Counted from the first letter of the stretch, positions 16,529 through 26,166 are shown. The stretch: DNA of 64,000 bases from Natronospirillum operosum (GCF_004768465.1 NZ_SRMF01000001.1:683693-747692); one strand, 5' to 3'. Numbers and translations are program-made. Notes: generated by a model not told the origin, from the letters alone.

Positions 16529-16969
16529 ATGACAGCCAATGCAACCGAAGTGATCGTTATCAAGGGCCGGTGCGTCGTCGCCGGGTATGCCGCCGGAGAG
16601 GCACTGGTTACCCAGGAAACCATATCGGGTTGGGGCGGAATTAATGAGCGTGAGGGAACAGTCATTGAGCGCCGACACGAGCTCCGTGGCCAATCCTTCG
16701 CCAACAAGGTTCTCGTGTTTCCTGGTGCCAAGGGGTCTTCGGGTTGGTCGGCGTTCTTCCATATGACTCGCCTGAACGGTGTTGCGCCATGCGCCATGCT
16801 GTTTACTCGAATGACAACCAAGATGGCGCTGGGCGCCGTCGTAACCAGAGTCCCCGCGATGACAGATTTTGACCAGGATCCGCTGACGGTCATTACCACG
16901 GGTGATTGGGTGGAGGTTGACGCGAATGCGGGTGAGGTCCGGGTTTCCAGGAATTTAGCCGGCGTATAG
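16529..16969 (+). CDS. Aconitase X swivel-domain (small) subunit
   Basis: A 146-residue DUF126-type swivel domain that completes the active site of the large subunit. The glycine/serine loop FPGAKGSSGWSAF is the conserved block that contributes a serine. ATG 16523 overlaps the stop of the large-subunit gene, but GGAGG is only one base from it. ATG 16529, seven bases from that site, is the likelier start. The tight linkage implies equal production of both subunits. Confidence 0.85.
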   Translation: MTANATEVIVIKGRCVVAGYAAGEALVTQETISGWGGINEREGTVIERRHELRGQSFANKVLVFPGAKGSSGWSAFFHMTRLNGVAPCAMLFTRMTTKMALGAVVTRVPAMTDFDQDPLTVITTGDWVEVDANAGEVRVSRNLAGV

Positions 16970-17123
16970 GACCGAAATGACTGTGAATAGCTGGATTCAA
17001 AAGAAGATGTCGATTCAGGGCCTTCATCGAGCCTGAGTGGGGGTTGTGTAGGCGCTTAAAGCGGAAAACAAAAACAAATTGTGCAATACGTCGAATCAAA
17101 GACGTACTAAAGGGGGAAATAAA

Positions 17124-18362
17124 ATGACAACTAAGCCAGTAATTAATAAACACTTTCCGGGGCGCAGTCTGGTAGCCAGTGTGGCACTGGGGGCAGGGCT
17201 GCTGCTGGGTAGCGCTGGTACATCGGCCATCGCTGAAGAACACTTCGAGTGGCCAGCCTACTTTAATATCATCACGCCCATCGTTGGCACAGCCAACCAT
17301 TCCCTGTCTGTGGCCTGGGCTTCTGAATTCTCTGCCGAGACAAGTTCTCGTGCACGGGTTCTGCCATCGCCCAATGGTTATTCCCGTGCCAGCTGGCTGG
17401 AAACGGGAGAAGGCAGACTCTACATGGTACAGGCGTCTGATTACTTTGATCAGATGGATGCCACTGAAGGTTTTGCGTCGCGTACAGCAGGTCCTGCCGA
17501 TACACGGTTACTCAACGTCAATATGGTTACTCCCTGGGGTTACATGGTACGTGGTGACTCGGATATCGAATCCATTCATGACATTGGGCCTGGCACCCGC
17601 ATCGCGTACACATCGTCCTCGTCGTTTCTGTTGGCGGGCATTGATGCGTTGCTCGAGTATCTGGAGCTTGATCACGATGATGTAAGGCTGGTTGAAACCG
17701 GCAACTTCGGTGCCAACACTTCAGTAGTGGTTGAAGGGCGCGCGGATGTGACGTTCACATCCCCGTTGTCCGGGCCTACCTATGAAGCAGAAGCAGGCCC
17801 TAACAGTATTCGCTGGCTTGAACTGCCCGAGGAAGATGCAGACCCGGAGGCCATGGCACGCTTCAGACAGATTCACAATGGCTACATAGCGCGGTCCACG
17901 GAAGCAGGTGTCAGTACCGCCCATGGAGTCAATATGGATCACGCTTTTCAGGCCAACCACGTCCGTGGTGACGAAGATGAAGAGTTTGTTTATCAGCTCA
18001 TCAGGTGGATGGATGAGAATCACAGTGAGTATGAAGACGCGTTTACCCACGCCCACATGATGACGATCGAAAACCTGGTTCAGTTCCTCGAGATAGGTGC
18101 CCTCCAACCTCTGCATGAAGGCGCTATCCGGTACCTGGAAGAGTTGGGTCATTGGACAGATGAGTTTCAGCGGCGCCAGGACCAATTGGTCGATCTGGCA
18201 CAGGAGCGGGAGCGTCTGTATCGAGAAGCATTGGATATGGCGACTGAACAGGGTATTTCCACTCAGTCTGACAATGCCGAGTGGCGCGAGTTCTGGGAGA
18301 GCCACAGAGCAGAGAATGGACACGCTGAACCCTTTGGTTTGATGGTCATGAACCTGGACTGA
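17124..18362 (+). CDS. TAXI-family TRAP transporter solute receptor
   Basis: A 412-residue periplasmic receptor with a signal peptide (SLVASVALGAGLLLGSAGTS) cleaved near AIAEE. The mature part has the TAXI features: GTANHSLSVAW, then IGPGTRIAYTSSSSF, and VVEGRADVTFTSPLSG. TAXI receptors deliver carboxylates or amino acids to a fused TRAP permease, which is encoded next. AGGGGGA before ATG 17124 supports the start. A strong hairpin follows the gene. The C-terminus (residues about 320-412) is longer and more charged than in many TAXI proteins. Confidence 0.88.
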   Translation: MTTKPVINKHFPGRSLVASVALGAGLLLGSAGTSAIAEEHFEWPAYFNIITPIVGTANHSLSVAWASEFSAETSSRARVLPSPNGYSRASWLETGEGRLYMVQASDYFDQMDATEGFASRTAGPADTRLLNVNMVTPWGYMVRGDSDIESIHDIGPGTRIAYTSSSSFLLAGIDALLEYLELDHDDVRLVETGNFGANTSVVVEGRADVTFTSPLSGPTYEAEAGPNSIRWLELPEEDADPEAMARFRQIHNGYIARSTEAGVSTAHGVNMDHAFQANHVRGDEDEEFVYQLIRWMDENHSEYEDAFTHAHMMTIENLVQFLEIGALQPLHEGAIRYLEELGHWTDEFQRRQDQLVDLAQERERLYREALDMATEQGISTQSDNAEWREFWESHRAENGHAEPFGLMVMNLD

Positions 18363-18372
18363 ACGCTGGCGC

Positions 18373-18399
18373 CCGGGGCAGCCCGAATGGCTGCCCCGG
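18373..18399 (+). other. Strong intercistronic hairpin after the TAXI receptor gene
   Basis: A perfect 11-bp stem, CCGGGGCAGCC/GGCTGCCCCGG, with a 5-base CGAAT loop. No T-run follows, so it is probably not a full terminator. Such hairpins between binding-protein and permease genes usually protect the upstream mRNA and give more receptor than permease. Confidence 0.7.
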
Positions 18400-18476
18400 C
18401 CATTGCATAATAATGACAAAGGCCGCGTCATTTCTGTTGGCAGACGGTCAATGCTGTCTGGGTGGAGTGAACTGTT

Positions 18477-20492
18477 ATGACTTCTCGAGTCCCAAACGGT
18501 CCGATTATGGCCTCAGGTGGAGTGCCTGAGGAAATCAAGGACCGCACACTGGATCGTTTCAAGACCATGCCTGTTTGGGTTCGGTGGATAACGCTTGCCT
18601 TATCCATAGGTGGTGTTGGTATAGCGGTTACCTATATTTTTGGTTTATATCCTCTGCTGGACCTGACTTACTACTTCCTGTTGATGGCAATGTACCTTCC
18701 GTTGGTTTATCTGCTGTCACCTGCCTACAAAAGAGAGCAACGTGTTGGCTTCCTGAGCTATTTGCCGGCCATTGCCATATTTCTGGTGATGTTGTTTCTG
18801 GCCAGCAAGGGTCGGGATCTGGTTTATCAGTCCTGGGTACCCGCCAGTGAACCCTGGCAGCTCTACGTAGCGGTGGCGGTCTTCTTGCTGGTGCTTGAGG
18901 CGGCGCGCAGGTCCGGTGGGCTGATTTTCCTCGGCATCGTTGTGTTTTTGGGATTGTATCCGGTATTCGCGGAACATATGCCGGGTATCTTCTGGGGACC
19001 ACCTACGAGTATCGAGCGGACCATAGCGTTCAACGTGTATTCCGGGGACGGCATGCTTGGCGTTGTCACCCGGGTAGTGGGTGAAGTGATAATCGGCTTC
19101 CTGATTCTTGCGGCTCTGCTGGTTGCTACAGGCGCCGCCGATTTCTTTCTCAAACTGGCCATGTCCTTGATGGGCCACGCACGCGGCGGCGCGGCCAAGG
19201 TCAGCGTTCTGGCCAGCGGGTTTTTCGGCAGCCTCAGCGGCAGCATTTTTGGCAATGTGGTGAGCACCGGCTCGGTCACCATTCCGGCGATGAAGAAAGG
19301 CAAGTTTCCCGGCTACTACGCGGGGGCTCTGGAGGCCTGCGCCTCTACTGGTGGCATGCTGATGCCGCCTGTCATGGGCGCGGTGGCTTTTATCATGGCA
19401 GACTTCACCAATACTGAGTATGCCGTGATCGTCGTTGCGGCCATCATCCCAAGCGCGCTCTATTTCTTTGGCCTTTACTGTCATGTTGATGGTTATGCTG
19501 CCAAGGCAGAGTTGAAAGGCATGCCGCGTGAAGAGTTGCCCTCACTCTGGCAAACGCTGAAAGACGGCTGGCCGTTCCTTGTAGTTGTCGCCTTTCTGGT
19601 CTGGGGCCTTGTGTTCATGCGTTGGGAGCGTCTGACGCCCTTCTACGCATCTGGTTTGTTGATCGCATTGACCTTCCTGAAGCGTGATCTGATGATAAAG
19701 TTTGATCGCATTGGCGACATTACGTTTCAGATCGGGAAGTTGCTTAGCCAGACCATGGGCCTTCTGATTCCCACCTCATTCATTCTGGGTGGTTTGATGG
19801 CCACTGGGGTCGCGCCATCAATCTCTGCGGACCTGGTTCGCATGGGTGGGGACAGCCTGATCATGGTTCTGGCGATCGGCATCGGTGTCTGCATCATTTT
19901 CGGGATGCTCGGTATGATTGTAGCCGCCTATCTGATGCTGGCTCTAACCATGGCCCCTGCGCTGGAGCAGATCGGTAACCTGAACACTCTGGCGGTTCAC
20001 CTGTTCATCGCTTACTACGCTACCCTGGCGGCCATTACACCGCCAGTGGCGCTGGCAGCATTTCTGGCTTCACGGATCAGTGATTCGGACCCGATGAAAA
20101 CGAGTCTGCATGCCGCCCGTCTCGGTATCGTGTTGTATTTCATTCCGATTTTCTTCCTGTTCGAGCCGGCACTGATCTTCCAGGGGCCGCTCCACCTGAC
20201 CGCGATCTGGCTGTCATTGAATATCGTCGCGATCATTCTGATCGCCGGTGGCTCCGAGGGTTATTTGATGAAATACGGTCGCCTGCGGGGTTGGGCAAGA
20301 CCGTTAGTCATTATTTCAGGTCTGATGATCGGCTTTCCGGAATGGACCTCCTCGTTGATTGGCGGAGGCATTGTGGTCGCCATTCTTCTCCTGCGCCGGT
20401 TTGTTCGCATACCGCAGGCAGAGTTGGACCAGCGGCGACAGTTGCGAGAACAGGCTGAAGCGAGAGTGCAACAGCAGGCCAGTGTTCGCTGA
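18477..20492 (+). CDS. TRAP transporter fused 4TM/12TM permease
   Basis: A 671-residue membrane protein with the small DctQ-like and large DctM-like subunits joined, as usual for TAXI systems. The large part has the typical GSISGS-like glycine motif (FFGSLSGSIFGNVVSTGSVT) near residue 260 and SGGMLMPPVMG-like STGGMLMPPVMG. Uptake is driven by a sodium or proton gradient, not ATP. ATG 18477; 114 bp after the receptor gene, behind the hairpin at 18373. Confidence 0.9.
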   Translation: MTSRVPNGPIMASGGVPEEIKDRTLDRFKTMPVWVRWITLALSIGGVGIAVTYIFGLYPLLDLTYYFLLMAMYLPLVYLLSPAYKREQRVGFLSYLPAIAIFLVMLFLASKGRDLVYQSWVPASEPWQLYVAVAVFLLVLEAARRSGGLIFLGIVVFLGLYPVFAEHMPGIFWGPPTSIERTIAFNVYSGDGMLGVVTRVVGEVIIGFLILAALLVATGAADFFLKLAMSLMGHARGGAAKVSVLASGFFGSLSGSIFGNVVSTGSVTIPAMKKGKFPGYYAGALEACASTGGMLMPPVMGAVAFIMADFTNTEYAVIVVAAIIPSALYFFGLYCHVDGYAAKAELKGMPREELPSLWQTLKDGWPFLVVVAFLVWGLVFMRWERLTPFYASGLLIALTFLKRDLMIKFDRIGDITFQIGKLLSQTMGLLIPTSFILGGLMATGVAPSISADLVRMGGDSLIMVLAIGIGVCIIFGMLGMIVAAYLMLALTMAPALEQIGNLNTLAVHLFIAYYATLAAITPPVALAAFLASRISDSDPMKTSLHAARLGIVLYFIPIFFLFEPALIFQGPLHLTAIWLSLNIVAIILIAGGSEGYLMKYGRLRGWARPLVIISGLMIGFPEWTSSLIGGGIVVAILLLRRFVRIPQAELDQRRQLREQAEARVQQQASVR

Positions 20493-20555
20493 ACAAAAAT
20501 TAAATGGGGAGGTGACGAGAGAGCCGCTCTAATGACTACAAAAGAGGACACAATT

Positions 20556-21437
20556 ATGAGTTTAAAAGTAGAACAGCTGCATCCCTTGTTTGCCGGCGAG
20601 GCATCGGGCGTGGACCTGAGCAAGCCGCCTGACCAGGCCACTGTTGATGCTATAGACGCAGCAATGGATGAATACAGTGTCTTGGTATTCCGGGACCAGC
20701 CCTTGACCGAAACCGAGCAGCTCAACCTGGCGAAGGCGTTCGGGCCACTGGACCTGGGCCTCAAGAAGATCAAGAAGGGTCAGCCGCAGCGTCTGGAACA
20801 CTTTGAATTGGCGGACATGTCCAACGTAGCGGATGAGGGCGGTCTGGTGGATCGCACCAGCAAGAAAGTGGTCAGCAACATTGCCAACCAAATGTGGCAT
20901 ACCGACAGCTCTTTTCAAAAGCCCGCAGCGAAGTATTCGATGCTGTCTGCGGTGCGCGTGCCTGTTGATGGCGGGAACACCGAGTACTGTGATCTGCGCG
21001 CGGCTTATGATGCCTTGCCGGACAAGGTGAAGGACGAGATCGCCACCCTGGAAGCTGAACACTATGCACTGCACTCTCGTTTTATGCTGGGAGATACGGA
21101 TTACACGGAAGAACAGAAGGCGGCCATTCCTCCGGCCACCTGGCCGCTGGTGCGAGTGCACCCTGGTTCCGGTCGAAAGGCACTGTTCGTCAGCAGCCAT
21201 ATTTCAGAGATAAAGGGCTGGACGCTTCCGGAAGGCCGCATGCTGGTTCAGGATTTGCTGGAGCATGCCACTCAGCGTGAATTCGTGTATCGCCACCACT
21301 GGCGCGAGCACGATATTGTGTTTTGGGACAATCGTTGCACCCTGCACCGTGGGCGCAGATTCGATTTCTCTCAGGCCCGGGAGTTGCGTCGAGCCACCAC
21401 GCTGGACGTTGACGCGCCGGAGCTGAAGACTGCCTGA
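20556..21437 (+). CDS. Fe(II)/2-oxoglutarate-dependent dioxygenase, TauD/TfdA family
   Basis: A 293-residue enzyme. The iron-binding facial triad is visible as His115-Thr-Asp117 (MWHTDSSF) and His264 (TLHRGRRFD). The 2-oxoglutarate-binding arginine lies in RELRRATTL near residue 278. It is closer to TfdA than to TauD in length. It would hydroxylate a carboxylic acid or cleave an ether or sulfonate, using O2 and 2-oxoglutarate. AGAGGA nine bases before ATG 20556 favours it over ATG 20532. As the last complete gene of the operon it may generate the hydroxylated substrate for the AcnX dehydratase. Confidence 0.85.
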   Translation: MSLKVEQLHPLFAGEASGVDLSKPPDQATVDAIDAAMDEYSVLVFRDQPLTETEQLNLAKAFGPLDLGLKKIKKGQPQRLEHFELADMSNVADEGGLVDRTSKKVVSNIANQMWHTDSSFQKPAAKYSMLSAVRVPVDGGNTEYCDLRAAYDALPDKVKDEIATLEAEHYALHSRFMLGDTDYTEEQKAAIPPATWPLVRVHPGSGRKALFVSSHISEIKGWTLPEGRMLVQDLLEHATQREFVYRHHWREHDIVFWDNRCTLHRGRRFDFSQARELRRATTLDVDAPELKTA

Positions 21438-21461
21438 AATCAATGAAAGAGTGAGACTGTC

Positions 21462-21593
21462 ATGAGCGACCCTGCACGGTATCGAGTGTTTCTTGAGAGC
21501 ATTGAGTACCTGCTACCGGAGTCGCTCACGATGTCAACACGTGATGTTGATGCCGAAATTACCGAGCTGGTTGGTCCACAGCTACAACTGCCT
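21462..21593 (+). pseudogene. 5' fragment of an unidentified gene cut off at the galactoside cluster
   Basis: An ATG with GAAAGAGTGAG upstream begins 24 bp after the dioxygenase gene. It reads about 44 residues (MSDPARYRVFLESIEYLLP and a following STRDVDAEITELVG) that look like a genuine protein start. The frame then enters the reverse complement of the alpha-galactosidase gene, where its further reading is only antisense. I read it as the next gene of the catabolic operon, truncated by a rearrangement. I do not recognise the family. Confidence 0.5.
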
Positions 21594-23732
21594 TCAGTCT
21601 CTAGCTTCCAGTTCCAGCAGCAGGGCCGCCTCAGGGTTCAGCACCGGGAGTTGCAGGCCGGCCTGCATCAGCAGAGCGCCGGAGAATGTGCCGCCACGCT
21701 GGGCTTGCAACACAGAGGGCGCAGGGCTGGGGCCGGCGGCCTCTGGGGGCAGCCAGAGTTTCAACTGGTACAGGCGGTCGGAGTCCAGGCCGCTCAGTTG
21801 CAGGGGCGGCAGCAGCATCTGTTTCGGCAGGGCCAGAGTGGCGGCGGCGAACAGGGCCTTCGAGCGGTCAGCGGCCACGACGCCATAGGCCTGCAGCGCC
21901 TCGTCGGCGGTATCCAGGCGTGTAGTATGGCCGCTGTGCAGGAGGGTCCGGTGGCGCTTGTAGATGTCCACCAGTTCCCGGGTCTGAGCCTTCTCGGCTG
22001 CGGTCATGGAGACCACATCCAGCTCCAGCCCCATATGCCCGAACAGCGCAGTAATCAGGCGGAACCCCAGGCTGTGACGGCGCCCGGTGGTGTGGTTGGG
22101 GTTGGCACTGATGTGTGAGCCATTGATTTCCGGCGGGAAAAAGTAGGAAAACGAGCGCTGCATGCGCTGGCGTTCCAGGGCATCGATGCAGTCCGAGGTC
22201 CAGACCCGTTGCGTGTGCCTGAGAATGCCCATGTCCACACGTCCGCCACCGGAGGCGCAGCTTTCAATCTCTACCTCGGGATGCGCGGTGCGTACCCGCG
22301 CCAATAGTGCGTACACCGCCAGGGTCTGGGTGTGGGCGCTGGCCTGACCTGCTGCATTGCCGGGCTGTGTGAGATCCCGGTTCATGTCCCATTTGATGTA
22401 GCGAATGTCATAGGTGCGCAACAGGTTGTCCAGACGCTCAAAGAGATAGTCACTGACTTCGGGCCGGGACAGGTTCAGCACGTACTGATGGCGGCCCAGA
22501 GGCTGATCATAGCCGGATACGGCCAGCACCCAGTCCGGATGCGCGCGGTACAGGTCAGAATCGGCGTTGACCATTTCCGGCTCGAACCAGAGCCCGAATT
22601 CCATGCCCGCTTGCGTTACGGCATCGACGAGGTAACCCAGACCACCCGGATGCTTGCTTTCGTCGACAAACCAGTCGCCCAGGCCCGAGGTGTCGTCGTC
22701 GCGTTTGCCGAACCAACCATCATCCAGAATGAAGCGTTCCACGCCCACGGCTGCAGCCTCGCGTACCATGGCCTTGAGCTGTTCCGGCTGGTGGTCGAAA
22801 TAGATGCCTTCCCAGGTATTCAAATGCACGGGTCTGGGCTTCTGACCGATCTCCGGAGCCAGTATCTGCTGGCGCACATACTGGTGAAAACCTTGTGACA
22901 GGCCGTTAAGACCCTGGTCCGACCAGGTGCCGATGACCTCCGGTGTCTGATAACTGTCTCCCGGAGCCAGGGCAATTTCGCCAGGGTAGAACCACTCTCC
23001 CAGTTGAATGTGCCGTTCGCCGAGGGATGTTTTTTCGGCCACCAACTGATGGTTGCCACTCCAGGCCAGGTGCAGCCCCCAGACTTCCCCCCGGGTTTCC
23101 TGAAAACCGGGCACGCCGGCAATGATGCCTGGGAAGCTGTCGTGCGAGGTGCGACCGCGGCGGTTCTCGCGCACCAGTCTGTCTTTGGGCCAGGCTTTGC
23201 GCTCGGTGAGAAATTCCTGAATCCAGCGCCCGTGGAAGGTCATCAATTCATCGGCCCGGGCCGGCAGTGGGAAAGAAAGCCCGAGACGGTCCAGCATGAA
23301 GGTCGAGTCGCCCCGGTTGGTCAGGGTGCCCCGTGCACAGAGCACGTCTGTGGCGCCGTCCAGCGTCAGTGTGAGATTCAGGGCCAGTCCGCTGACCGGG
23401 TCCCGGGCGTCACAGATCAGGGTGCCGGGGTTCGGCTGTGAAATTGCCTGCGTCTGCAACTGACCGGCCCAGTGCTTGCGGTCGGCCTGACCTTCCAGCC
23501 CGGCGGCGCCGAGAAAACCGCGTCCGGCTTCCGGCACCAGACTCAGCGGCGGGTGATTGTCCAGCGTGCCCCCGTGGGCCGGTTTGCTGTGCAGCAGTCC
23601 GAGCGCCTGCGTATCGGTGTGCTCTGGCAGTTTCGCACCCCAGTATATGATGGCAGGCAGTCCGTCGTCCGGGCAGGAGAGAACGAGACTGCTGCGCACG
23701 CTGTGCAGGTGATGATAGTGGATTGAACTCAT
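21594..23732 (-). CDS. Alpha-galactosidase, GH36 family
   Basis: A 712-residue GH36 enzyme without a signal peptide, so it cleaves imported alpha-galactosides such as melibiose or raffinose in the cytoplasm. The nucleophile is Asp449 in IKWDMNRDL and the acid/base Asp514 in RVWTSDCIDALER; the ERFILDDGWFG stretch and the CASGGGRVD motif are also present. The start codon overlaps the galK stop (ATGA), so translation is coupled. Last gene of the galT-galK operon. Confidence 0.93.
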   Translation of the reverse strand: MSSIHYHHLHSVRSSLVLSCPDDGLPAIIYWGAKLPEHTDTQALGLLHSKPAHGGTLDNHPPLSLVPEAGRGFLGAAGLEGQADRKHWAGQLQTQAISQPNPGTLICDARDPVSGLALNLTLTLDGATDVLCARGTLTNRGDSTFMLDRLGLSFPLPARADELMTFHGRWIQEFLTERKAWPKDRLVRENRRGRTSHDSFPGIIAGVPGFQETRGEVWGLHLAWSGNHQLVAEKTSLGERHIQLGEWFYPGEIALAPGDSYQTPEVIGTWSDQGLNGLSQGFHQYVRQQILAPEIGQKPRPVHLNTWEGIYFDHQPEQLKAMVREAAAVGVERFILDDGWFGKRDDDTSGLGDWFVDESKHPGGLGYLVDAVTQAGMEFGLWFEPEMVNADSDLYRAHPDWVLAVSGYDQPLGRHQYVLNLSRPEVSDYLFERLDNLLRTYDIRYIKWDMNRDLTQPGNAAGQASAHTQTLAVYALLARVRTAHPEVEIESCASGGGRVDMGILRHTQRVWTSDCIDALERQRMQRSFSYFFPPEINGSHISANPNHTTGRRHSLGFRLITALFGHMGLELDVVSMTAAEKAQTRELVDIYKRHRTLLHSGHTTRLDTADEALQAYGVVAADRSKALFAAATLALPKQMLLPPLQLSGLDSDRLYQLKLWLPPEAAGPSPAPSVLQAQRGGTFSGALLMQAGLQLPVLNPEAALLLELEARD

Positions 23733-24925
23733 GTCGGTGCTCCTGCTGATGATTCGGCATAGGAAATGGGGGTGCTGAAGGCCCCGGCACTGGCAGAGAC
23801 CTCGATGATCAGCGGGTGGCAGCCGGTAAGGCGTTCGTAGTCGGCTTCCACGGCGGTGATCAGTTGCGGAATCACCGCGCTGGGTGCTATGGCGATAACG
23901 CAGCCGCCAAAGCCGCCGCCGGTCATGCGGGCTCCGGCCTGGCCTTGCCCGGCCTGTTCGATCAGTTGGACCAGGGTGTCGATCTCCGGCGTGGTGATGG
24001 CGAAGTCATCGCGCATGGAGGCATGGGAGTCCAGCATGGCTTTGATCAGGCGGTCCAGCTTGCCTTCCTTCATGGCGGCTGCCGCTTTTACCGTGCGCGC
24101 GTTTTCCGTCAGTACATGGCGGGCACGGCGGTACACCTGCTCCGGCAAGTCGGCCCTGGCCTCGTTCAGGGTGGCGAGCTTCAGGTCGCGCAGGCTGTCC
24201 AGCCCGAAATGCGCTGCTGCTGCTTCGCACTGCTGGCGCCGCTGGTTGTATTCACTGTCCACCAGGCCGCGGCGTACCCCGCTGTGTACGATCAGTATGC
24301 GCCAGTCCGCGGGCATGGCAACGGTCTGCGAACTCAGGTCACGGCAATCAATGAGCAAGGCCTGATTGCGCTTGCCTCGAGCCGATATCAATTGGTCCAT
24401 GATGCCGCAGGCGCAGCCCACGAAGTCATTCTCGGCGGTCTGGCCCACCAGGGCGGCATCGGTGGGTTCTATCGACTCACCGCTCATGGCCAGCAGGGCC
24501 CGAATCAGCGCCAGTTCCAGGCTGGCCGAACTGCTCAGCCCGGCCCCGGAGGGTATGTTGCCCGTGATCAGCAGCTCACCGGGCGCCAGTTGGTAACCAC
24601 GTTTCTTCAGTTCCACGATGACGCCCCGCAGATAGTCTGACCAGGGTGCTTCGGCGTCCGGGCTCTGTCTGGCCTGCAGGGGTACAGAGACGCATTGCTG
24701 GTCAAAGTCCTGCGCCACTACGGTCAGCGTGGGTTCGTCTCCGGTCTGTCGAAAGGCCACCCAGGTGCCCGGATCAATGGCTGCGGGCAGCACAAAGCCC
24801 TGATTGTAATCGGTATGTTCGCCTATCAGGTTGACCCGTCCGGGTGCGAATGCAACGCCAGTGGGCGCATGGCCGAAGGCTTGGGTAAAAGCCGCTCGGG
24901 CAAACGATGAAGACGTAGGGCTCAT
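23729..24925 (-). CDS. galK: Galactokinase
   Basis: A 398-residue GHMP kinase that phosphorylates galactose to galactose-1-phosphate. The galactokinase signature GRVNLIGEHTDYN is near residue 30, the phosphate loop PSGAGLSSSASLE in the middle, and the third GHMP motif GGGFGGC is in the C-terminal part. AGGA ten bases from ATG 24925 favours this start over GTG 24931. Second gene of the operon, 27 bp after galT. Confidence 0.95.
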   Translation of the reverse strand: MSPTSSSFARAAFTQAFGHAPTGVAFAPGRVNLIGEHTDYNQGFVLPAAIDPGTWVAFRQTGDEPTLTVVAQDFDQQCVSVPLQARQSPDAEAPWSDYLRGVIVELKKRGYQLAPGELLITGNIPSGAGLSSSASLELALIRALLAMSGESIEPTDAALVGQTAENDFVGCACGIMDQLISARGKRNQALLIDCRDLSSQTVAMPADWRILIVHSGVRRGLVDSEYNQRRQQCEAAAAHFGLDSLRDLKLATLNEARADLPEQVYRRARHVLTENARTVKAAAAMKEGKLDRLIKAMLDSHASMRDDFAITTPEIDTLVQLIEQAGQGQAGARMTGGGFGGCVIAIAPSAVIPQLITAVEADYERLTGCHPLIIEVSASAGAFSTPISYAESSAGAPT

Positions 24926-24952
24926 GGGCACTGATTCCTGAATACTGTCGGT

Positions 24953-26005
24953 TTAAAGAGCGGTTGTGGTGCGAAAGTGCTGCGTGGGCTGATCTCGCAA
25001 CTGTTGGGCTGCTTGCTCTGGCGTAATGTCGCGCTGACTTTCGGCCATCATTTCATAGCCCACCATGAACTTGCGCACACTGGCGCTGCGCAGAAGCGGT
25101 GGAAAGTAATGGGCATGAACTTGCCAGGGAGCGGGGTCGCTCTGATCAAAGGGTGCACCGTGCCAGCCCATGGAGTAGGGGAAAGAGCACTGAAACAGAT
25201 TGTCATAGCGGGTGGCAAGCCGTTGCAGAATGGTCGCCAGATCGGCTTTCTCGGCATCAGACAGGTCCGTCAGCCGGGGGCGATGGGCACGCGGCAGCAG
25301 CAGGGTTTCAAAGGGCCAGGCGGCCCAGTAGGGCACCAGTGCGACCCAGTGTTCACTTTGGTCGACAAGGCGTTCTTCTTTTGTCAGTTCTCGGGTTACG
25401 TAGTCCAGCAGCATCGGTTTTTTGTGAGTCTGCAGATATTCTGTCTGATGAGCGTGCTCACGAGCGACCAGGGCAGGCAGGTGAGGCTGGGCCCAGATCT
25501 GACCGTGTGGGTGGGGGTTGGAGCACCCTATCATGGCGCCCTTGTTCTCGAATATTTGCACCCAGGGGTACCGGGCGCCCAGCTCTTCGAGCTGTTCGCA
25601 CCAGGTACGGACCACGGCGTACATCTCCTGCTGGTTCAGCAAGGGCAGAGTCTTGCTGTGGTCGGCGGAGAAGCAGATTACCCGACAAGTACCGGATTCC
25701 GAGGCGAACTGGAACAGGGGGTCATCAGAAGACGCTGCTGGCGTATCAGCGGTGAGGGCTGCGAAATCATTGTCAAAGACAAAGGTCTCGGTGTAGGACT
25801 TGTTCGTCATACCATTAGCGCGAGTGTTGCCCGGACAGAGGTAGCAGTGGGGGTCATAAGACGGGCTGTCTTCCCAGTGACTGTCTTCCGTCATGCCCTG
25901 CCAGGGCCGTTTGGCCCGGTGCGGGGACACCAGTACCCAGTCGCCGGTCAGCGGGTTGTAACGCCGATGGGGGTGGTCGCTGAAAGAGAATTGGGTTGTT
26001 GCCAT
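24953..26005 (-). CDS. galT: Galactose-1-phosphate uridylyltransferase
   Basis: A 350-residue GalT that exchanges galactose-1-phosphate and UDP-glucose. The catalytic NPHPHGQIW motif is intact, as are the N-terminal [20 protein letters not shown] and the zinc-site cysteines in HCYLCPGN. First gene of the operon; a perfect GAAAACGTTTTC operator lies 60 bp upstream. The partner epimerase GalE is not encoded as an intact gene in this window. Confidence 0.95.
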   Translation of the reverse strand: MATTQFSFSDHPHRRYNPLTGDWVLVSPHRAKRPWQGMTEDSHWEDSPSYDPHCYLCPGNTRANGMTNKSYTETFVFDNDFAALTADTPAASSDDPLFQFASESGTCRVICFSADHSKTLPLLNQQEMYAVVRTWCEQLEELGARYPWVQIFENKGAMIGCSNPHPHGQIWAQPHLPALVAREHAHQTEYLQTHKKPMLLDYVTRELTKEERLVDQSEHWVALVPYWAAWPFETLLLPRAHRPRLTDLSDAEKADLATILQRLATRYDNLFQCSFPYSMGWHGAPFDQSDPAPWQVHAHYFPPLLRSASVRKFMVGYEMMAESQRDITPEQAAQQLRDQPTQHFRTTTAL

Positions 26006-26064
26006 GACGAGCCTTTGGTACGGGTATTGTGTATTTGTAGTACGGATGAATTATGGATGACTTA

Positions 26065-26166
26065 GAAAACGTTTTCAAGATTGCTGGTAGTGCTATGGTT
26101 CAGGATTTCCAGGTACTGGTTGAGTTGTTGCCTGAATATTCCAGCTATTGCTGTGAAAACATTTGC
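26065..26166. promoter_or_regulatory. Two LacI-type operators in the galT/lacI intergenic region
   Basis: A perfect palindrome GAAAACGTTTTC lies at 26065-26076, 60 bp upstream of galT. A degenerate copy GAAAACATTTGC lies at 26155-26166, 54 bp upstream of the TTG start of the regulator. The same sequence recurs at four further promoter positions in this cluster and matches the consensus for LacI/GalR-family repressors. The two sites together can repress both divergent units. Confidence 0.75.

Noticed and set aside
21594-22118. Plus-strand frame continuing from 21462 to 22118
   Set aside because: Beyond 21593 it is only the antisense of the alpha-galactosidase gene, with a composition that reflects that gene.
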